From Chitinophaga niabensis (GTDB taxonomy: Bacteria > Bacteroidota > Bacteroidia > Chitinophagales > Chitinophagaceae): a stretch of DNA of 64,000 bases. This document shows, in pieces, positions 24,606 to 33,897 of the stretch. Below the pieces are notes generated by a model, which saw only the letters and a program-made list of their open reading frames with translations, searched no databases and had not been told where the DNA came from. Where the stretch lies: the NCBI RefSeq assembly GCF_039545795.1, contig NZ_CP154260.1, positions 5,027,001 to 5,091,000 on the forward strand, given 5' to 3'. The translations under genes were made by a program, and so were the position numbers. Position 1 is the stretch's first letter, and every line of letters begins with the position of its first letter.

Positions 24606-27361
24606 CTCTTAATATAATTAACCGGCGTTAAAGTAACAGGGCCCAACAAACCGGATACCTTCGGCGTCCAGCCTGCAGCAGTGAACAATCCATCCGCACC
24701 ACGATTGGCAGGCAGGCGGGCAGGCATATTGATATTATAGAATTTCTTCCATTCCACCCGGCGTTTATCCAGGTCAATGATACGGTTAGCCATACTGTTT
24801 GTAACCGCTATCCGTAACTCATTGTCTGTTTTAATTTCCGTAGCAGGAATGGTCAGTTTATACACAGGGCCAAGAAGTGTAGCCAACCGTTTTCCGTTGA
24901 GGAATACTTCCGCACTTTCTTCTACCCTGCCTAAATTTAATTCCCAGCCAGTTGCTTTACCTACAGGCTTTTTAAAACGGATAATGTATTCTCCGGTGCC
25001 GGAAAAATATTGTGCTTCAGGGAGAGTAGTCCATGAAACCAGCTCATCCATATTAGCAGATACAGGGCCTTTCAGGCTCCACTTGCCCGTAATAAGTTCT
25101 GCCTTCCCGGCAGGTGCGGTATAAGGAAAACCCTCCCCCGTAAAACTCCCCGTTTGAATAATGCAACTCTCTCCCGGTTCTAAAACCACATATACCTGCA
25201 ATCTTCCATCGCCAGCCGTTTTAACACCCGCTACACCCTTCCGTTCCAGCATAGGATCAAACAATGCAGCACCCTTTGCTTTGGAACTTAAGGTGATATA
25301 ATCCGCAACAGGATCTTTACCTGTATTGCTGATAAAATAATAATGCCCGTTGTTATAAGCGCGGCGTACAAACTGCAGGTGTTTAAATGTTTCCTGCCGT
25401 ACATGCGCCGCTTTCATCAGTTCAGATAAATGATTGTTGAGGAAAGTGTTTTTAGAAGCAGAGAGTTCCTGCAGTTTCTTTTTAAATGCCGCTTTTCTTT
25501 CTTCCAGCTGAAAATAACCCGGCACATCCTGTGGCAGGTTTTCATACATCACTACAGCAGCGCCTGCTTTCACCAGTTCCACCAGTTTATCCAACGTTTC
25601 CAGCGGCAGGTATTTTACATCCGCCAGCAGAATGGTCTGAAACAGTTGTCCGCCAGCTGTCTGGATCTTTCCATTCACTACTTTGGCTTTTTGTAATTGC
25701 AGGTCAGAGATCAGGTCGAAGGTGTAGCCTTCTTCCAGCAACTCCTGCCCGGCTTCTTCAAACTTACTGCCATGAAACCCTTCCATGCCATCAAAGTGAT
25801 GCAGCAGCTCACGCCCCGGCTGACTGTTACGGTCATGGAACGGGAAATATAACAACACATCGTTATCACTTTTACCTGATTGTAAAAACGACTGGCACCT
25901 TGCCACATAACTGTTCAGCGCGCCAAAATCCTTCCAGAAAGGATTCGCCGGTGTAAAGTGTACTGCGGCATAAAACAACCATCCCGGCCATACTTCCTCC
26001 TGCGGAGAGTAGTTAGTGCCGTGATAGAAAATATGATTCACCCCTCCCACAAAGTATTTATCAATCGCCAGTTTCACATCAGCCAGGGAAGATTGAAAAT
26101 GTTCATTTAACCAGGTTGCTGCTTCTGCAGATGCCAGCGGTTTCCCACTCACATTCGCAGCAGAGGTGGCAAATTTGAAACGGAGGATATCCGTTCCTTC
26201 TGTTTCAGGAATATCAATAGCATCGTAGAGATCGAGGATGTTGGAAGGAGAACCATGGCTCTGATTACGGATCAGTTTTCCTTTGGCATTGGCCCATTGA
26301 TGCCAGGGCCTGGTGAATTGCTCCAGTAACAGATCAGAGATGGTCATGCGGTAATCATACAGTACCCTGAGATGTTTGGCAGAACTATCCTTTGCAAACA
26401 AAGCAGGCAATTCCTTCCGGAGATCATACCCGCGTTTCTTAAAGAAGGCATCAAAAAGATCCGGCGTCCAGTTAGCCTGGCCGCGTGCATCATCCACTTC
26501 ATAAGAGTCATTGAAAAAACTTCGCAATACAGTAAGATCATGCCCTGCAAATGCTTTATCAAAATATCCAAGATAATGATCTATGGCCGGAGAGGAAAAG
26601 TGATCAATCGCCAATCCTTCACCGCCGGGTGCAGCGCGTTCTACCATTTTTCCATGCCATCCCTGGAAGAGGGCATAAATGGTGGCATTGAATGGTGCTG
26701 TCCAGTTTAGTTTTCCCTCCGCATCTACCTTGTTGGTGATATCAGTGAACTGCCCCTTTTCATTATAAGCGATCAGGGAGATAAGGGGTAATGGTTTGGC
26801 ATAACGTACCTGGTCCAAAGCCAATCCCTGTAAGTCTTTATTGGCTGCCACCGGTTCAACCAATACAATGTCTTTCGGCAGCGGTTTGAGATTGGCGCTC
26901 CTGATGATTGGCTCCTGGATGTAAACGATGTTTTCTGTTAACTGTTCACCGGATGACAACACATACTTTTTAAAAGCAACATACTTGCTGGCATCGGTAT
27001 CTGTTACCCAGGGCCCGCCAAAAGGCCAGCCGGTCCCGGTAGCCATGTCTATCCCCAGGTTCAGCCGTTTTGCTTCCTGCAATGTGAACCGCAGCATCTC
27101 CACCCACTTAGGTGTAAGGAAAGGAATGAACTGTTGCTCTTTGCCTTTTATCCCATAAATAGGTGTGATCTCCAATCCGCCTAAACCGGCTTTTTCATAT
27201 TGGGTCATGGCGGCAGTTAAGCCAGACTTCTCTACAGCACTGCCTTCCCACCACCACCTGGTCCAGGGTTTGGCGGATTGGGTGATCACCGGCCACTTTA
27301 CCTGGGCCGTAGCGGTTTCAAATAAAAATAAGGTCAGTAAAATAAGATGGGTCCGTTTCAC
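24602..27361 (-). CDS. GH106 alpha-L-rhamnosidase
   Basis: A 919-residue exported enzyme that releases terminal L-rhamnose from pectic oligosaccharides. Signal peptide MKRTHLILLTLFLFETATAQ. GH106 signs: KPWTRWWWEGSAVEKSGLTA at the barrel start, GLGGLEITPIYG, LGIDMATGTGWPFGGPWV, IRNQSHGSPSNILDLYDAID, DIPETEGTD (with an acidic pair that includes a likely catalytic Glu) and GGVNHIFYHGTNYSPQ. The C-terminal beta-sandwich (GWELNLGRVEESAEVFLNGKRLATLL) is a galactose-binding-like domain. It links the pectin operon directly to the rhamnose operon at 45643-51801, whose substrate it produces. Confidence 0.95.
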   Translation of the reverse strand: MKRTHLILLTLFLFETATAQVKWPVITQSAKPWTRWWWEGSAVEKSGLTAAMTQYEKAGLGGLEITPIYGIKGKEQQFIPFLTPKWVEMLRFTLQEAKRLNLGIDMATGTGWPFGGPWVTDTDASKYVAFKKYVLSSGEQLTENIVYIQEPIIRSANLKPLPKDIVLVEPVAANKDLQGLALDQVRYAKPLPLISLIAYNEKGQFTDITNKVDAEGKLNWTAPFNATIYALFQGWHGKMVERAAPGGEGLAIDHFSSPAIDHYLGYFDKAFAGHDLTVLRSFFNDSYEVDDARGQANWTPDLFDAFFKKRGYDLRKELPALFAKDSSAKHLRVLYDYRMTISDLLLEQFTRPWHQWANAKGKLIRNQSHGSPSNILDLYDAIDIPETEGTDILRFKFATSAANVSGKPLASAEAATWLNEHFQSSLADVKLAIDKYFVGGVNHIFYHGTNYSPQEEVWPGWLFYAAVHFTPANPFWKDFGALNSYVARCQSFLQSGKSDNDVLLYFPFHDRNSQPGRELLHHFDGMEGFHGSKFEEAGQELLEEGYTFDLISDLQLQKAKVVNGKIQTAGGQLFQTILLADVKYLPLETLDKLVELVKAGAAVVMYENLPQDVPGYFQLEERKAAFKKKLQELSASKNTFLNNHLSELMKAAHVRQETFKHLQFVRRAYNNGHYYFISNTGKDPVADYITLSSKAKGAALFDPMLERKGVAGVKTAGDGRLQVYVVLEPGESCIIQTGSFTGEGFPYTAPAGKAELITGKWSLKGPVSANMDELVSWTTLPEAQYFSGTGEYIIRFKKPVGKATGWELNLGRVEESAEVFLNGKRLATLLGPVYKLTIPATEIKTDNELRIAVTNSMANRIIDLDKRRVEWKKFYNINMPARLPANRGADGLFTAAGWTPKVSGLLGPVTLTPVNYIKR

Positions 27362-27437
27362 TATGTTCAGGAATTTTTTTCTAATTATTCTCTATAAAAG
27401 GTTCAATAGCTATTGTAACATTACCCCCCGAGTGCGC

Positions 27438-27557
27438 TTACATAAAAGGGATCGTCACCTTCTCCTGGAATGTACTGAAATTTGATTTCAGATAATCCTG
27501 TGCGGAAACATTCTGCAAACACAGTAAGGAAACTAATAAAAACAATAGTGGTTTCAT
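27438..27557 (-). pseudogene. Tiny secreted ORF, possibly a decayed gene or small peptide
   Basis: A 39-codon frame starts at 27557, 5 bp after SusD: an excellent signal peptide (MKPLLFLLVSLLCLQNVSAQ) followed by DYLKSNFSTFQEKVTIPFM and TAA. The same frame stays open after that stop for 18 more codons, AHSGGNVTIAIEPFIENN, to a TAG at 27381-27383. VTI-PFM and VTIAIEPFI resemble each other. It is either a small secreted peptide with an echo of its own end, or a longer gene broken by one stop. The 200-bp gap before GH106 is the longest in the operon, which also fits decay. Confidence 0.5.
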
Positions 27558-27562
27558 AATAA

Positions 27563-29305
27563 TTATAGTTTAAATGGTAAATACCAGTTTGCAGGATTCA
27601 TCAAACGCCCTCTTGCTTCAGCAGCCCCGGCTATACCATCCCTCGTTAGTTTATCAAAGATCTTATCTGCCAGGAATGCAGGTTCATTGCGGCGGAGGGC
27701 TATCCTTAACAGGTCCGGCCAGCGGGTACCTTCATAAGCATTCTCCAATGCTGTTTCCATGATCAGGTCATTCTCTATCTGTAAAAGGCTATCTGCCGCA
27801 GGCACTACAATGTCTTGCACATTCGCCCTTCTCCTGATGCCCACATTGCGGTACCAGTCCCCACGGTAATAAGGGATCCCAGAAGAACCGCTGTTCCTGG
27901 CATCGAAATTATAGGGGTAGGAATCATAGAGCGTGTTCTGATAGTCTGTAACATTACTCGCAGGAGCCCTGAAAGCAGCTTCAAAACCGCCATTAAATAA
28001 ACCCCAGGCAAGCCGGTGACGGCCCGTACGGTTAGCCGCCTCCGCAAAACGCATATGCAAATGCGTCTGGCGGTAAAGGAACCATTTACCGCTTTTCTGG
28101 AAAACATTAAAAGGCAGGTTCGTACTGTTGTTGATATAATTGTACAGGTACTTCATCACCACCGGTTGCCCACCAATTTCTTTCCAGGTAAGCAACCCTC
28201 TTGCATCATAAGGCAGGCCCGGCATATTAATACCGGTAGCCGATATAGCTCTTTGCTGCTGGCTTTCCCAATAGTTCATCGCAGCTTTGGAAGGTTTCAC
28301 CAGGTATTCGCCGCCGATAGGAGAAAAGAGTTTCACAAAAGGATTCACCGGTTTGAACTTGCTGTCAAAGGGGATGGCCCATACCCATTCCCTGATGAAG
28401 GCCTGCGTGTTCATAGCTTTTTCAAACATCATACGCCAGTAAGCCGTAGTATTTAAAGTAGTGGCATCACCGGGGCGGCCATAGTTGATGTAATGGTCCG
28501 TATCCACGTTATCCCAGCCTACTTTATACATAGAATAATAAGCACCACCGGGAGTACCCGTGGTAGCAAACTCCATTACCTGCCGGTAATAAGTTGCCGC
28601 CTGTGTATAGTTGCCTTTCCATAAATGCAGATCACCTAACAGGCATTTTTTATTGATAAACCATTTGGTGGTAGGATATCCATCCACTGTAATGTTCAGC
28701 GTAGCACCTGTAGGATATTCACTTTTAAAAGTCAGCCTTTCCGTTTCATTGATCAAACTATCCAGCAATACTGTAAAAGGCAGCTTTGGAAAATTCTTTT
28801 CATCCTTTAATGCATCCAGGGTTTCCAGTGCATCGGTTACATAAGGTACTGATCCATAATGGATGCCCAGTTGCAGGTATAAAAATGCCCTCAGGCAGAG
28901 TATATCAGCATACCGTTGTTCATATTCTGATTCCTTCAGCTTGTTAGCCTGTTTCATGATGTTAAAGTTCTTCAGCACATCATTGCAGTTAATGATCAGC
29001 TCATAAAACGGGCGCGGACTGGCATATGGATTATCTGCAGTAACCGTGTGTGTGCTCAGCTGGCGTAACCAGGTATCCGCATTGTCCGTATACTCCAACT
29101 GGTCCCCTCTCAGTTCATTCAGCAGTACATACCTTTCAGCAAGACCGGCGAACTTTCCATAGATCCCCACCACAGCAGCATCCGCATCATATACGTTACG
29201 GTACATCTGGCTGATGTCCAACTCATCTTTGGGTTTTACATCCAGCATCTTTTTGCACGAAACAAAGCCCGTCACGACCAAAATTGCAATTAAAAGCTTC
29301 TTCAT
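27563..29305 (-). CDS. susD: SusD/RagB-family glycan-binding lipoprotein (second pair)
   Basis: A 580-residue outer-membrane lipoprotein that caps a SusC-type transporter and binds the incoming oligosaccharide. Signal peptide with lipobox FVSC at residue 17, then KKMLDVKPKDELDISQMYRN, the typical SusD start. TPR-like helices (YADILCLRAFLYLQLGIHYGSVPYV; GDLHLWKGNYTQAATYYRQVME) and the late RWPDLLRIALRRN motif confirm the family. It follows its SusC partner by 25 bp. The final segment EARGRLMNPANWYLPF is normal for the C-terminus. Confidence 0.95.
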   Translation of the reverse strand: MKKLLIAILVVTGFVSCKKMLDVKPKDELDISQMYRNVYDADAAVVGIYGKFAGLAERYVLLNELRGDQLEYTDNADTWLRQLSTHTVTADNPYASPRPFYELIINCNDVLKNFNIMKQANKLKESEYEQRYADILCLRAFLYLQLGIHYGSVPYVTDALETLDALKDEKNFPKLPFTVLLDSLINETERLTFKSEYPTGATLNITVDGYPTTKWFINKKCLLGDLHLWKGNYTQAATYYRQVMEFATTGTPGGAYYSMYKVGWDNVDTDHYINYGRPGDATTLNTTAYWRMMFEKAMNTQAFIREWVWAIPFDSKFKPVNPFVKLFSPIGGEYLVKPSKAAMNYWESQQQRAISATGINMPGLPYDARGLLTWKEIGGQPVVMKYLYNYINNSTNLPFNVFQKSGKWFLYRQTHLHMRFAEAANRTGRHRLAWGLFNGGFEAAFRAPASNVTDYQNTLYDSYPYNFDARNSGSSGIPYYRGDWYRNVGIRRRANVQDIVVPAADSLLQIENDLIMETALENAYEGTRWPDLLRIALRRNEPAFLADKIFDKLTRDGIAGAAEARGRLMNPANWYLPFKL

Positions 29306-29330
29306 ATTCGTATCAGTTTCTTATTAAACA

Positions 29331-32300
29331 TTATAAGCCTATGCGTACACCCAGTGTTACGCTTTTGAAAATGGGGTCCAGCCCTGTATCAATACCCTGT
29401 GCAAACAAACTTGTACCCAGGCTGAATTCAGGATCATATCCTTTATACTTCGTAAAGGTCAGCAGGTTATTACCCGTAGCATATGCTGTTACGCCTTTGA
29501 TCACCCCTTTGCGGATGGGAATATGATATTGCACTGCAACGGAACGCAGGCGCAAATAGGAACCATCTTCTATCCAGCGGTCGCTGAAACGGTTATTGCC
29601 CATTACATCATTCCAGGTAGCTTTAGGGCTGTTGGTTAACTGCCCCTGGTGACGCCAGCGGTTGTTCACACTTTCCAGCTGGTTCTCTACACCGCTTGCT
29701 GATTCCAGTTTATAGCGCACATAATTGAACACATCATTTCCCTGGCTGAATGTGAACAGCAGGTTCAGTTCAAAACGGTTCCATTGTACCCTGCTGGTGA
29801 TACCACCTGTTAAAGCAGGATTAGGATCACCGATCACAGACCTATCCTGTTCATCGACGATCTTATCATTATTCCTGTCTGTGAATTTGATATCGCCTCC
29901 TTTAAACGCAGCTTCGGAACCATCTGGGTTCACGATCTTCAAGCCGGCTGCAACTGCTTCTGCATCTGTTGCGTACACACCGTTGGTGGTATATCCGTAA
30001 AACTGGTTCGCCGGTTTTCCGTTCGCAGTGAGCAAAGTAGCCCCTGCAAAGTTGGTAGTGAAAGAACCGTTGGGCACGGCCAGTACTTCATTCTTATACT
30101 GACTTACATTAAACCCAAGGTCCCATTTCACTTTGGGCGCATCCAGTACCCTGGTGTTCAATGTTACTTCCCAGCCGGTATTTTTCATTTTACCGTTATT
30201 GGTGAGGATGGTTTTAAAGCCTGTGAAATCGGCCAGTGATTCATACACCAGCATATTGTCTGTTTGATTGGAATAACCTTCCAGTGTAATGCCAAGGCGC
30301 TCATTCCAGAAAGCAAGGTCCAGCCCCAGGTTCATTTTGCGGGTAGTTTCCCATTGCAGGGCAGGATTGGCAATACCATTCCTTACCAGCCCCTGCATGC
30401 CCAGCAGGTTCTGATACCCATAGGTCTGGCGGCTGGTATAATTACCAATATCATCATTCCCGGTAATGCTGTAAGTAGCCCTGAGTTTGAACAGATCAAT
30501 AGCACTATTAGCCATGAAGGATTCAGCGGACACTAACCATGCAGCACCCAGCGAAGGCATCACCGGAAATTTACTGCCGCTGATGGTTATCCCGTTCGTG
30601 GCCTGTTTGCCGAAACGGGAAGAACCATCCATCGCAACATTCAGGGAAAGGAAATACTTGTTATGTAAATTATAATCCGCGTTCAGGTAAGTATTCAGCC
30701 ATACCCATTCCCCGATACCACCACCTACCTGGCGCAGTTCCGCCAAACCATTCTGCACACTGATCAGTTCATCCGTAGCGGAATTGAAACCCAGTGCGTA
30801 ATCTTCTTCCGTATCATTATTCTGGTAACGGATACCGATCCTCGCAGCCAGGTGATGTTTACGGTTGAAAGTATTACTGTACTCCAAACGGGTATCATTG
30901 TAAACAGAGAATAAACGTTTCACCTGTGTACCCAGCCTGTTATTGGCGATATTATTATCCAGTGTATCCTTTGTGACACCTACACTCGGCACAAAAAAGT
31001 TCTCCCGCACCTTATCGTACACCACACCTATCAGGGTACTGGCATTCAAATGACTGTTGATATCATACTTAAATCCGAAAGAACCATAGAAACGATAGTA
31101 TTTATTAAATGCCTGCATTTTTTCGATGGTGGCAGAGGGGTTACTCACCCCCAATGCATCCACATCGGAAAGGTTAGGACTTTCCACCCCTTCGCTGTTC
31201 ACTTCATGATCATGCAGGAAAGGCGCTTTGGTGAGGGAAAGATATACAGGGGCCGTTTTAGGTGCAATGCCCTGGTCCTTCATGTTCTGCTCATTGTAGG
31301 TAAAGGCCAGGTTCGCATACCCTTTAAAGCGTTGTGAGAAATTAAATTCCGCATTGAAACGGGTACTATACCTGGAGAAATCTGTTGTTTTAACAATGCC
31401 CTCATTTTTGGTATACCCCATGCTCAGGCCATAAGTAGCAATATTATCACCGCCTGTTACTTTCAGGAAGTAACTATTGTTCATACTGTTCTCCATCACA
31501 CGCTTCTGCCAATTGGTATTATAATGGTTAGCAGCGTATTGCGGATGTGCCGGATCATCTATCATATAAGGCAGGGCAGCTATCTCTCCACTGCTCATAC
31601 CTTTGCTTTGCAGTATTTCACCCAGGTAAATGCGGTAATCTGCTGCATTCATAACAGGGAGGTTCTTAGGGGCCATATTAAAACCCGTAAAGGCACCGAA
31701 ATCAATTTTAGTAGCTTGCTCTGCACTGCGGGAAGTTGTCACTACAATCGCACCATTCGCTCCCTTTGCGCCATAAATGGAAGAGGCATCCCGCAGCACG
31801 GTGATGTTATCTATATCCCTTACATCTATCAGTGCAAGCGGGTTGGTATAATTATTGGCAATGATGCTCTGACCGTAATCATTGGCATCGTACAGCATAT
31901 TATCCACTACGATCAATGGCTTATTGGTAGCATACAGCGAATTATATCCCCGCAGGAAAAGATTGGCACCTGTGCCCTGCACACCAGAGCGGCGTATCAC
32001 ATTCAAACCGGGGATCCTGCCTTGCAGAATAGCATCCGGTGTTTCCGTGGATTGCTGCCAGCCCTTTACATTGTATTGCCCGGCGGAAGCCGTTATTTCT
32101 CTTTTTGTTTTAACGGTGAGGGGTAAGGTCACCGGCTCGTGGAAAGATTCAAAGGAAGCATCCAGCAAAGAAATGTTCAACTGCTTCCTTCCTGCAAGCG
32201 GAATACGCCGTGTATCATATCCTTCACCACTTACCGTGATCATGGCATCATAAGAAGGTACCCTCACTACATATCCTCCCACACTATCCGTAATGGCAGC

Positions 32301-32441
32301 GGAAAATTGCTCCACTTCCACCCGCACGCCTGCGGCAGGTTTTTTAGTAGCAGCAGCTGTTACCCTTCCCTTAACGGTTATTTCCTGGCACTTTGCTGCT
32401 ATTGAACATAATATAAGAACAGAAAACAGGATCGCTTTCAT
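29331..32441 (-). CDS. susC: SusC/RagA TonB-linked outer-membrane transporter (second pair)
   Basis: A 1036-residue importer that uses TonB energy to carry oligosaccharides across the outer membrane. Signal peptide MKAILFSVLILCSIAAKCQ, then a carboxypeptidase-regulatory-like beta domain (VKGRVTAAATKKPAAGVRVEV), then the plug (LQGRIPGLNVIRRSGVQG, LIVVDNMLYDANDYG, ITVLRDASSIYGAKGANGAI), then a 22-strand barrel. The canonical TonB-box-like stretch is not clear, which is common for SusC. There is no N-terminal STN signalling domain, so it does not signal to an anti-sigma factor. It sits after two FAS1 lipoproteins and before its SusD partner. Confidence 0.95.
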   Translation of the reverse strand: MKAILFSVLILCSIAAKCQEITVKGRVTAAATKKPAAGVRVEVEQFSAAITDSVGGYVVRVPSYDAMITVSGEGYDTRRIPLAGRKQLNISLLDASFESFHEPVTLPLTVKTKREITASAGQYNVKGWQQSTETPDAILQGRIPGLNVIRRSGVQGTGANLFLRGYNSLYATNKPLIVVDNMLYDANDYGQSIIANNYTNPLALIDVRDIDNITVLRDASSIYGAKGANGAIVVTTSRSAEQATKIDFGAFTGFNMAPKNLPVMNAADYRIYLGEILQSKGMSSGEIAALPYMIDDPAHPQYAANHYNTNWQKRVMENSMNNSYFLKVTGGDNIATYGLSMGYTKNEGIVKTTDFSRYSTRFNAEFNFSQRFKGYANLAFTYNEQNMKDQGIAPKTAPVYLSLTKAPFLHDHEVNSEGVESPNLSDVDALGVSNPSATIEKMQAFNKYYRFYGSFGFKYDINSHLNASTLIGVVYDKVRENFFVPSVGVTKDTLDNNIANNRLGTQVKRLFSVYNDTRLEYSNTFNRKHHLAARIGIRYQNNDTEEDYALGFNSATDELISVQNGLAELRQVGGGIGEWVWLNTYLNADYNLHNKYFLSLNVAMDGSSRFGKQATNGITISGSKFPVMPSLGAAWLVSAESFMANSAIDLFKLRATYSITGNDDIGNYTSRQTYGYQNLLGMQGLVRNGIANPALQWETTRKMNLGLDLAFWNERLGITLEGYSNQTDNMLVYESLADFTGFKTILTNNGKMKNTGWEVTLNTRVLDAPKVKWDLGFNVSQYKNEVLAVPNGSFTTNFAGATLLTANGKPANQFYGYTTNGVYATDAEAVAAGLKIVNPDGSEAAFKGGDIKFTDRNNDKIVDEQDRSVIGDPNPALTGGITSRVQWNRFELNLLFTFSQGNDVFNYVRYKLESASGVENQLESVNNRWRHQGQLTNSPKATWNDVMGNNRFSDRWIEDGSYLRLRSVAVQYHIPIRKGVIKGVTAYATGNNLLTFTKYKGYDPEFSLGTSLFAQGIDTGLDPIFKSVTLGVRIGL

Positions 32442-32458
32442 CCGAAAATATTTATTAG

Positions 32459-33886
32459 TTATAAGGAAGGTACCAGCCTGATGTAATCACAAACCAGTGG
32501 ATTCACTGCCGCCGTAGTACTATTGGCCGCTGTTAAATAAAGGTCCAGTACCGTCTGGTAGGTGGTCAGTGGAAATTCACCCAGGTACACTTCACTGAAA
32601 GTATTTGCGTTCACCACCGTATATGGCAACAATAAAGTAGCAGGGTCATTGATAGCCAGTTTCTGTGAAAATGCAGCCGCCTGGAAATCATTCACTGCTA
32701 CCCAGTAAGCTTTGTATTTCACGCTGTACATATTGCGCAGGCGGTAGTTCAGGTAGAAATTAGCCACTCCATGATTAAATACCATCACATCTTTATAGTC
32801 CTTGCCAGTGAGTGTGTTTATACGGTCCCTGAAATAAGTATTGCTTCTCCGGTCTACCAGTGTAGTCCTGTAATTCTCTCCCTGTATGATGATCTCCTGC
32901 AATTTATTCGCAAACGTTATATCCACTTTCCGCATGATGTAAATGATACCGTTGCTGGTTTTCACCGTCCGTACGATCTCCGTTTTTGTAACCGGTATCT
33001 TCACCCCGAATTTGGAATAAACAGTATCCCTTACAGCAGCAGGCTGCCAGAGCGTGTCTGTAGCCAGGTCTTTCAGGGTTTCCAGGCTGGAAAAGTCCGT
33101 AGTGCTATCTGCCGTATTAGCCGCACACAGTACTTTGAACTTATTCACCTCTCCCTCCCATGCGGCATCTTCCAGCAGAAAGAGGGTGAATTCTTTTGAT
33201 TCGTCCCGCAGGTCGTACACATTCCGCCAGAAGAGGTTCGTGCGGATGGAGTCAGTACCGGGTTTGTAAATGGGCTCACCGGTAACAGGGTTCACTCCTA
33301 TCTGTTCTGCATGCGTGAGGTCAAACACATTACGGAACAGGGAGAGCATATAGTTCTTTTGTTTGGCAGGCAGGGTAACATCATACTCCAATGCTTCCCA
33401 GCAATTGTTCAGGGCGGGGAGCATTTTGTTGATCACCTGTAATACGCCATTCTTTGCATATTTGTCAGCCGTACTGATCTGGGCATCATCTACTGTTTTG
33501 TTCAACATGCTGTGATGCTTACCGTTCAGCATGGGTATTTTGGTAACAGCGGTGGCGGAAGTAGTGAAATAATGCTGTGTGGCAATATGGCTCCCCACAA
33601 AGGCTTTCAGCTTTGCCGCATCATTTACAATGCTCGCATCCAGTGTGGCCAGTGCATCGTTGGTAGGTGCAAAAACCGTGAATACCCGGGAAGAAGCGAT
33701 CACCGTATCGTAGCCGGATCTCTTCAGCAACTCCGTGAACTTACTGAGTGTTGTTTCCGCACTGATCTGCTGGAAGAGGTTTTTGGTCAGCGCATCATCT
33801 GTGATGGCATTATGGTCTTCCCACTTCTTACAGCCGCTGAGCACTATGCCGCATAATATAACTACAAGCAATCTTTGCATACGCAT
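32459..33886 (-). CDS. Fasciclin (FAS1)-domain lipoprotein C
   Basis: A 475-residue lipoprotein from ATG 33886 (MRMQRLLVVILCGIVLSGC, lipobox LSGC; the frame continues upstream to 33940 but overlaps the preceding gene). One FAS1 domain at about residues 30-160: LSKFTELLKRSGYDTVIASS, VFTVFAPTNDALATLD, and the YAKNGVLQVINKMLPA closing motif. The rest, about 310 residues, has a DLTHAEQIGVNPVTGEP stretch and DRRSNTYFRDRINTLTGKDY, with no family I recognise. It lies between FAS1 protein B and the second SusC. It is probably a surface glycan-binding or scaffolding protein, in the place where SusE/F-like proteins usually stand. Confidence 0.85.
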   Translation of the reverse strand: MRMQRLLVVILCGIVLSGCKKWEDHNAITDDALTKNLFQQISAETTLSKFTELLKRSGYDTVIASSRVFTVFAPTNDALATLDASIVNDAAKLKAFVGSHIATQHYFTTSATAVTKIPMLNGKHHSMLNKTVDDAQISTADKYAKNGVLQVINKMLPALNNCWEALEYDVTLPAKQKNYMLSLFRNVFDLTHAEQIGVNPVTGEPIYKPGTDSIRTNLFWRNVYDLRDESKEFTLFLLEDAAWEGEVNKFKVLCAANTADSTTDFSSLETLKDLATDTLWQPAAVRDTVYSKFGVKIPVTKTEIVRTVKTSNGIIYIMRKVDITFANKLQEIIIQGENYRTTLVDRRSNTYFRDRINTLTGKDYKDVMVFNHGVANFYLNYRLRNMYSVKYKAYWVAVNDFQAAAFSQKLAINDPATLLLPYTVVNANTFSEVYLGEFPLTTYQTVLDLYLTAANSTTAAVNPLVCDYIRLVPSL

Positions 33887-33897
33887 CGTTAAAATTT

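Noticed and set aside
7428..27437. 13-base match GCGCACTCGGGGG between 7432 and the region after 27438
   Set aside because: Many 13-base matches are expected by chance among all pairs of positions in 64 kb; the contexts are unrelated.
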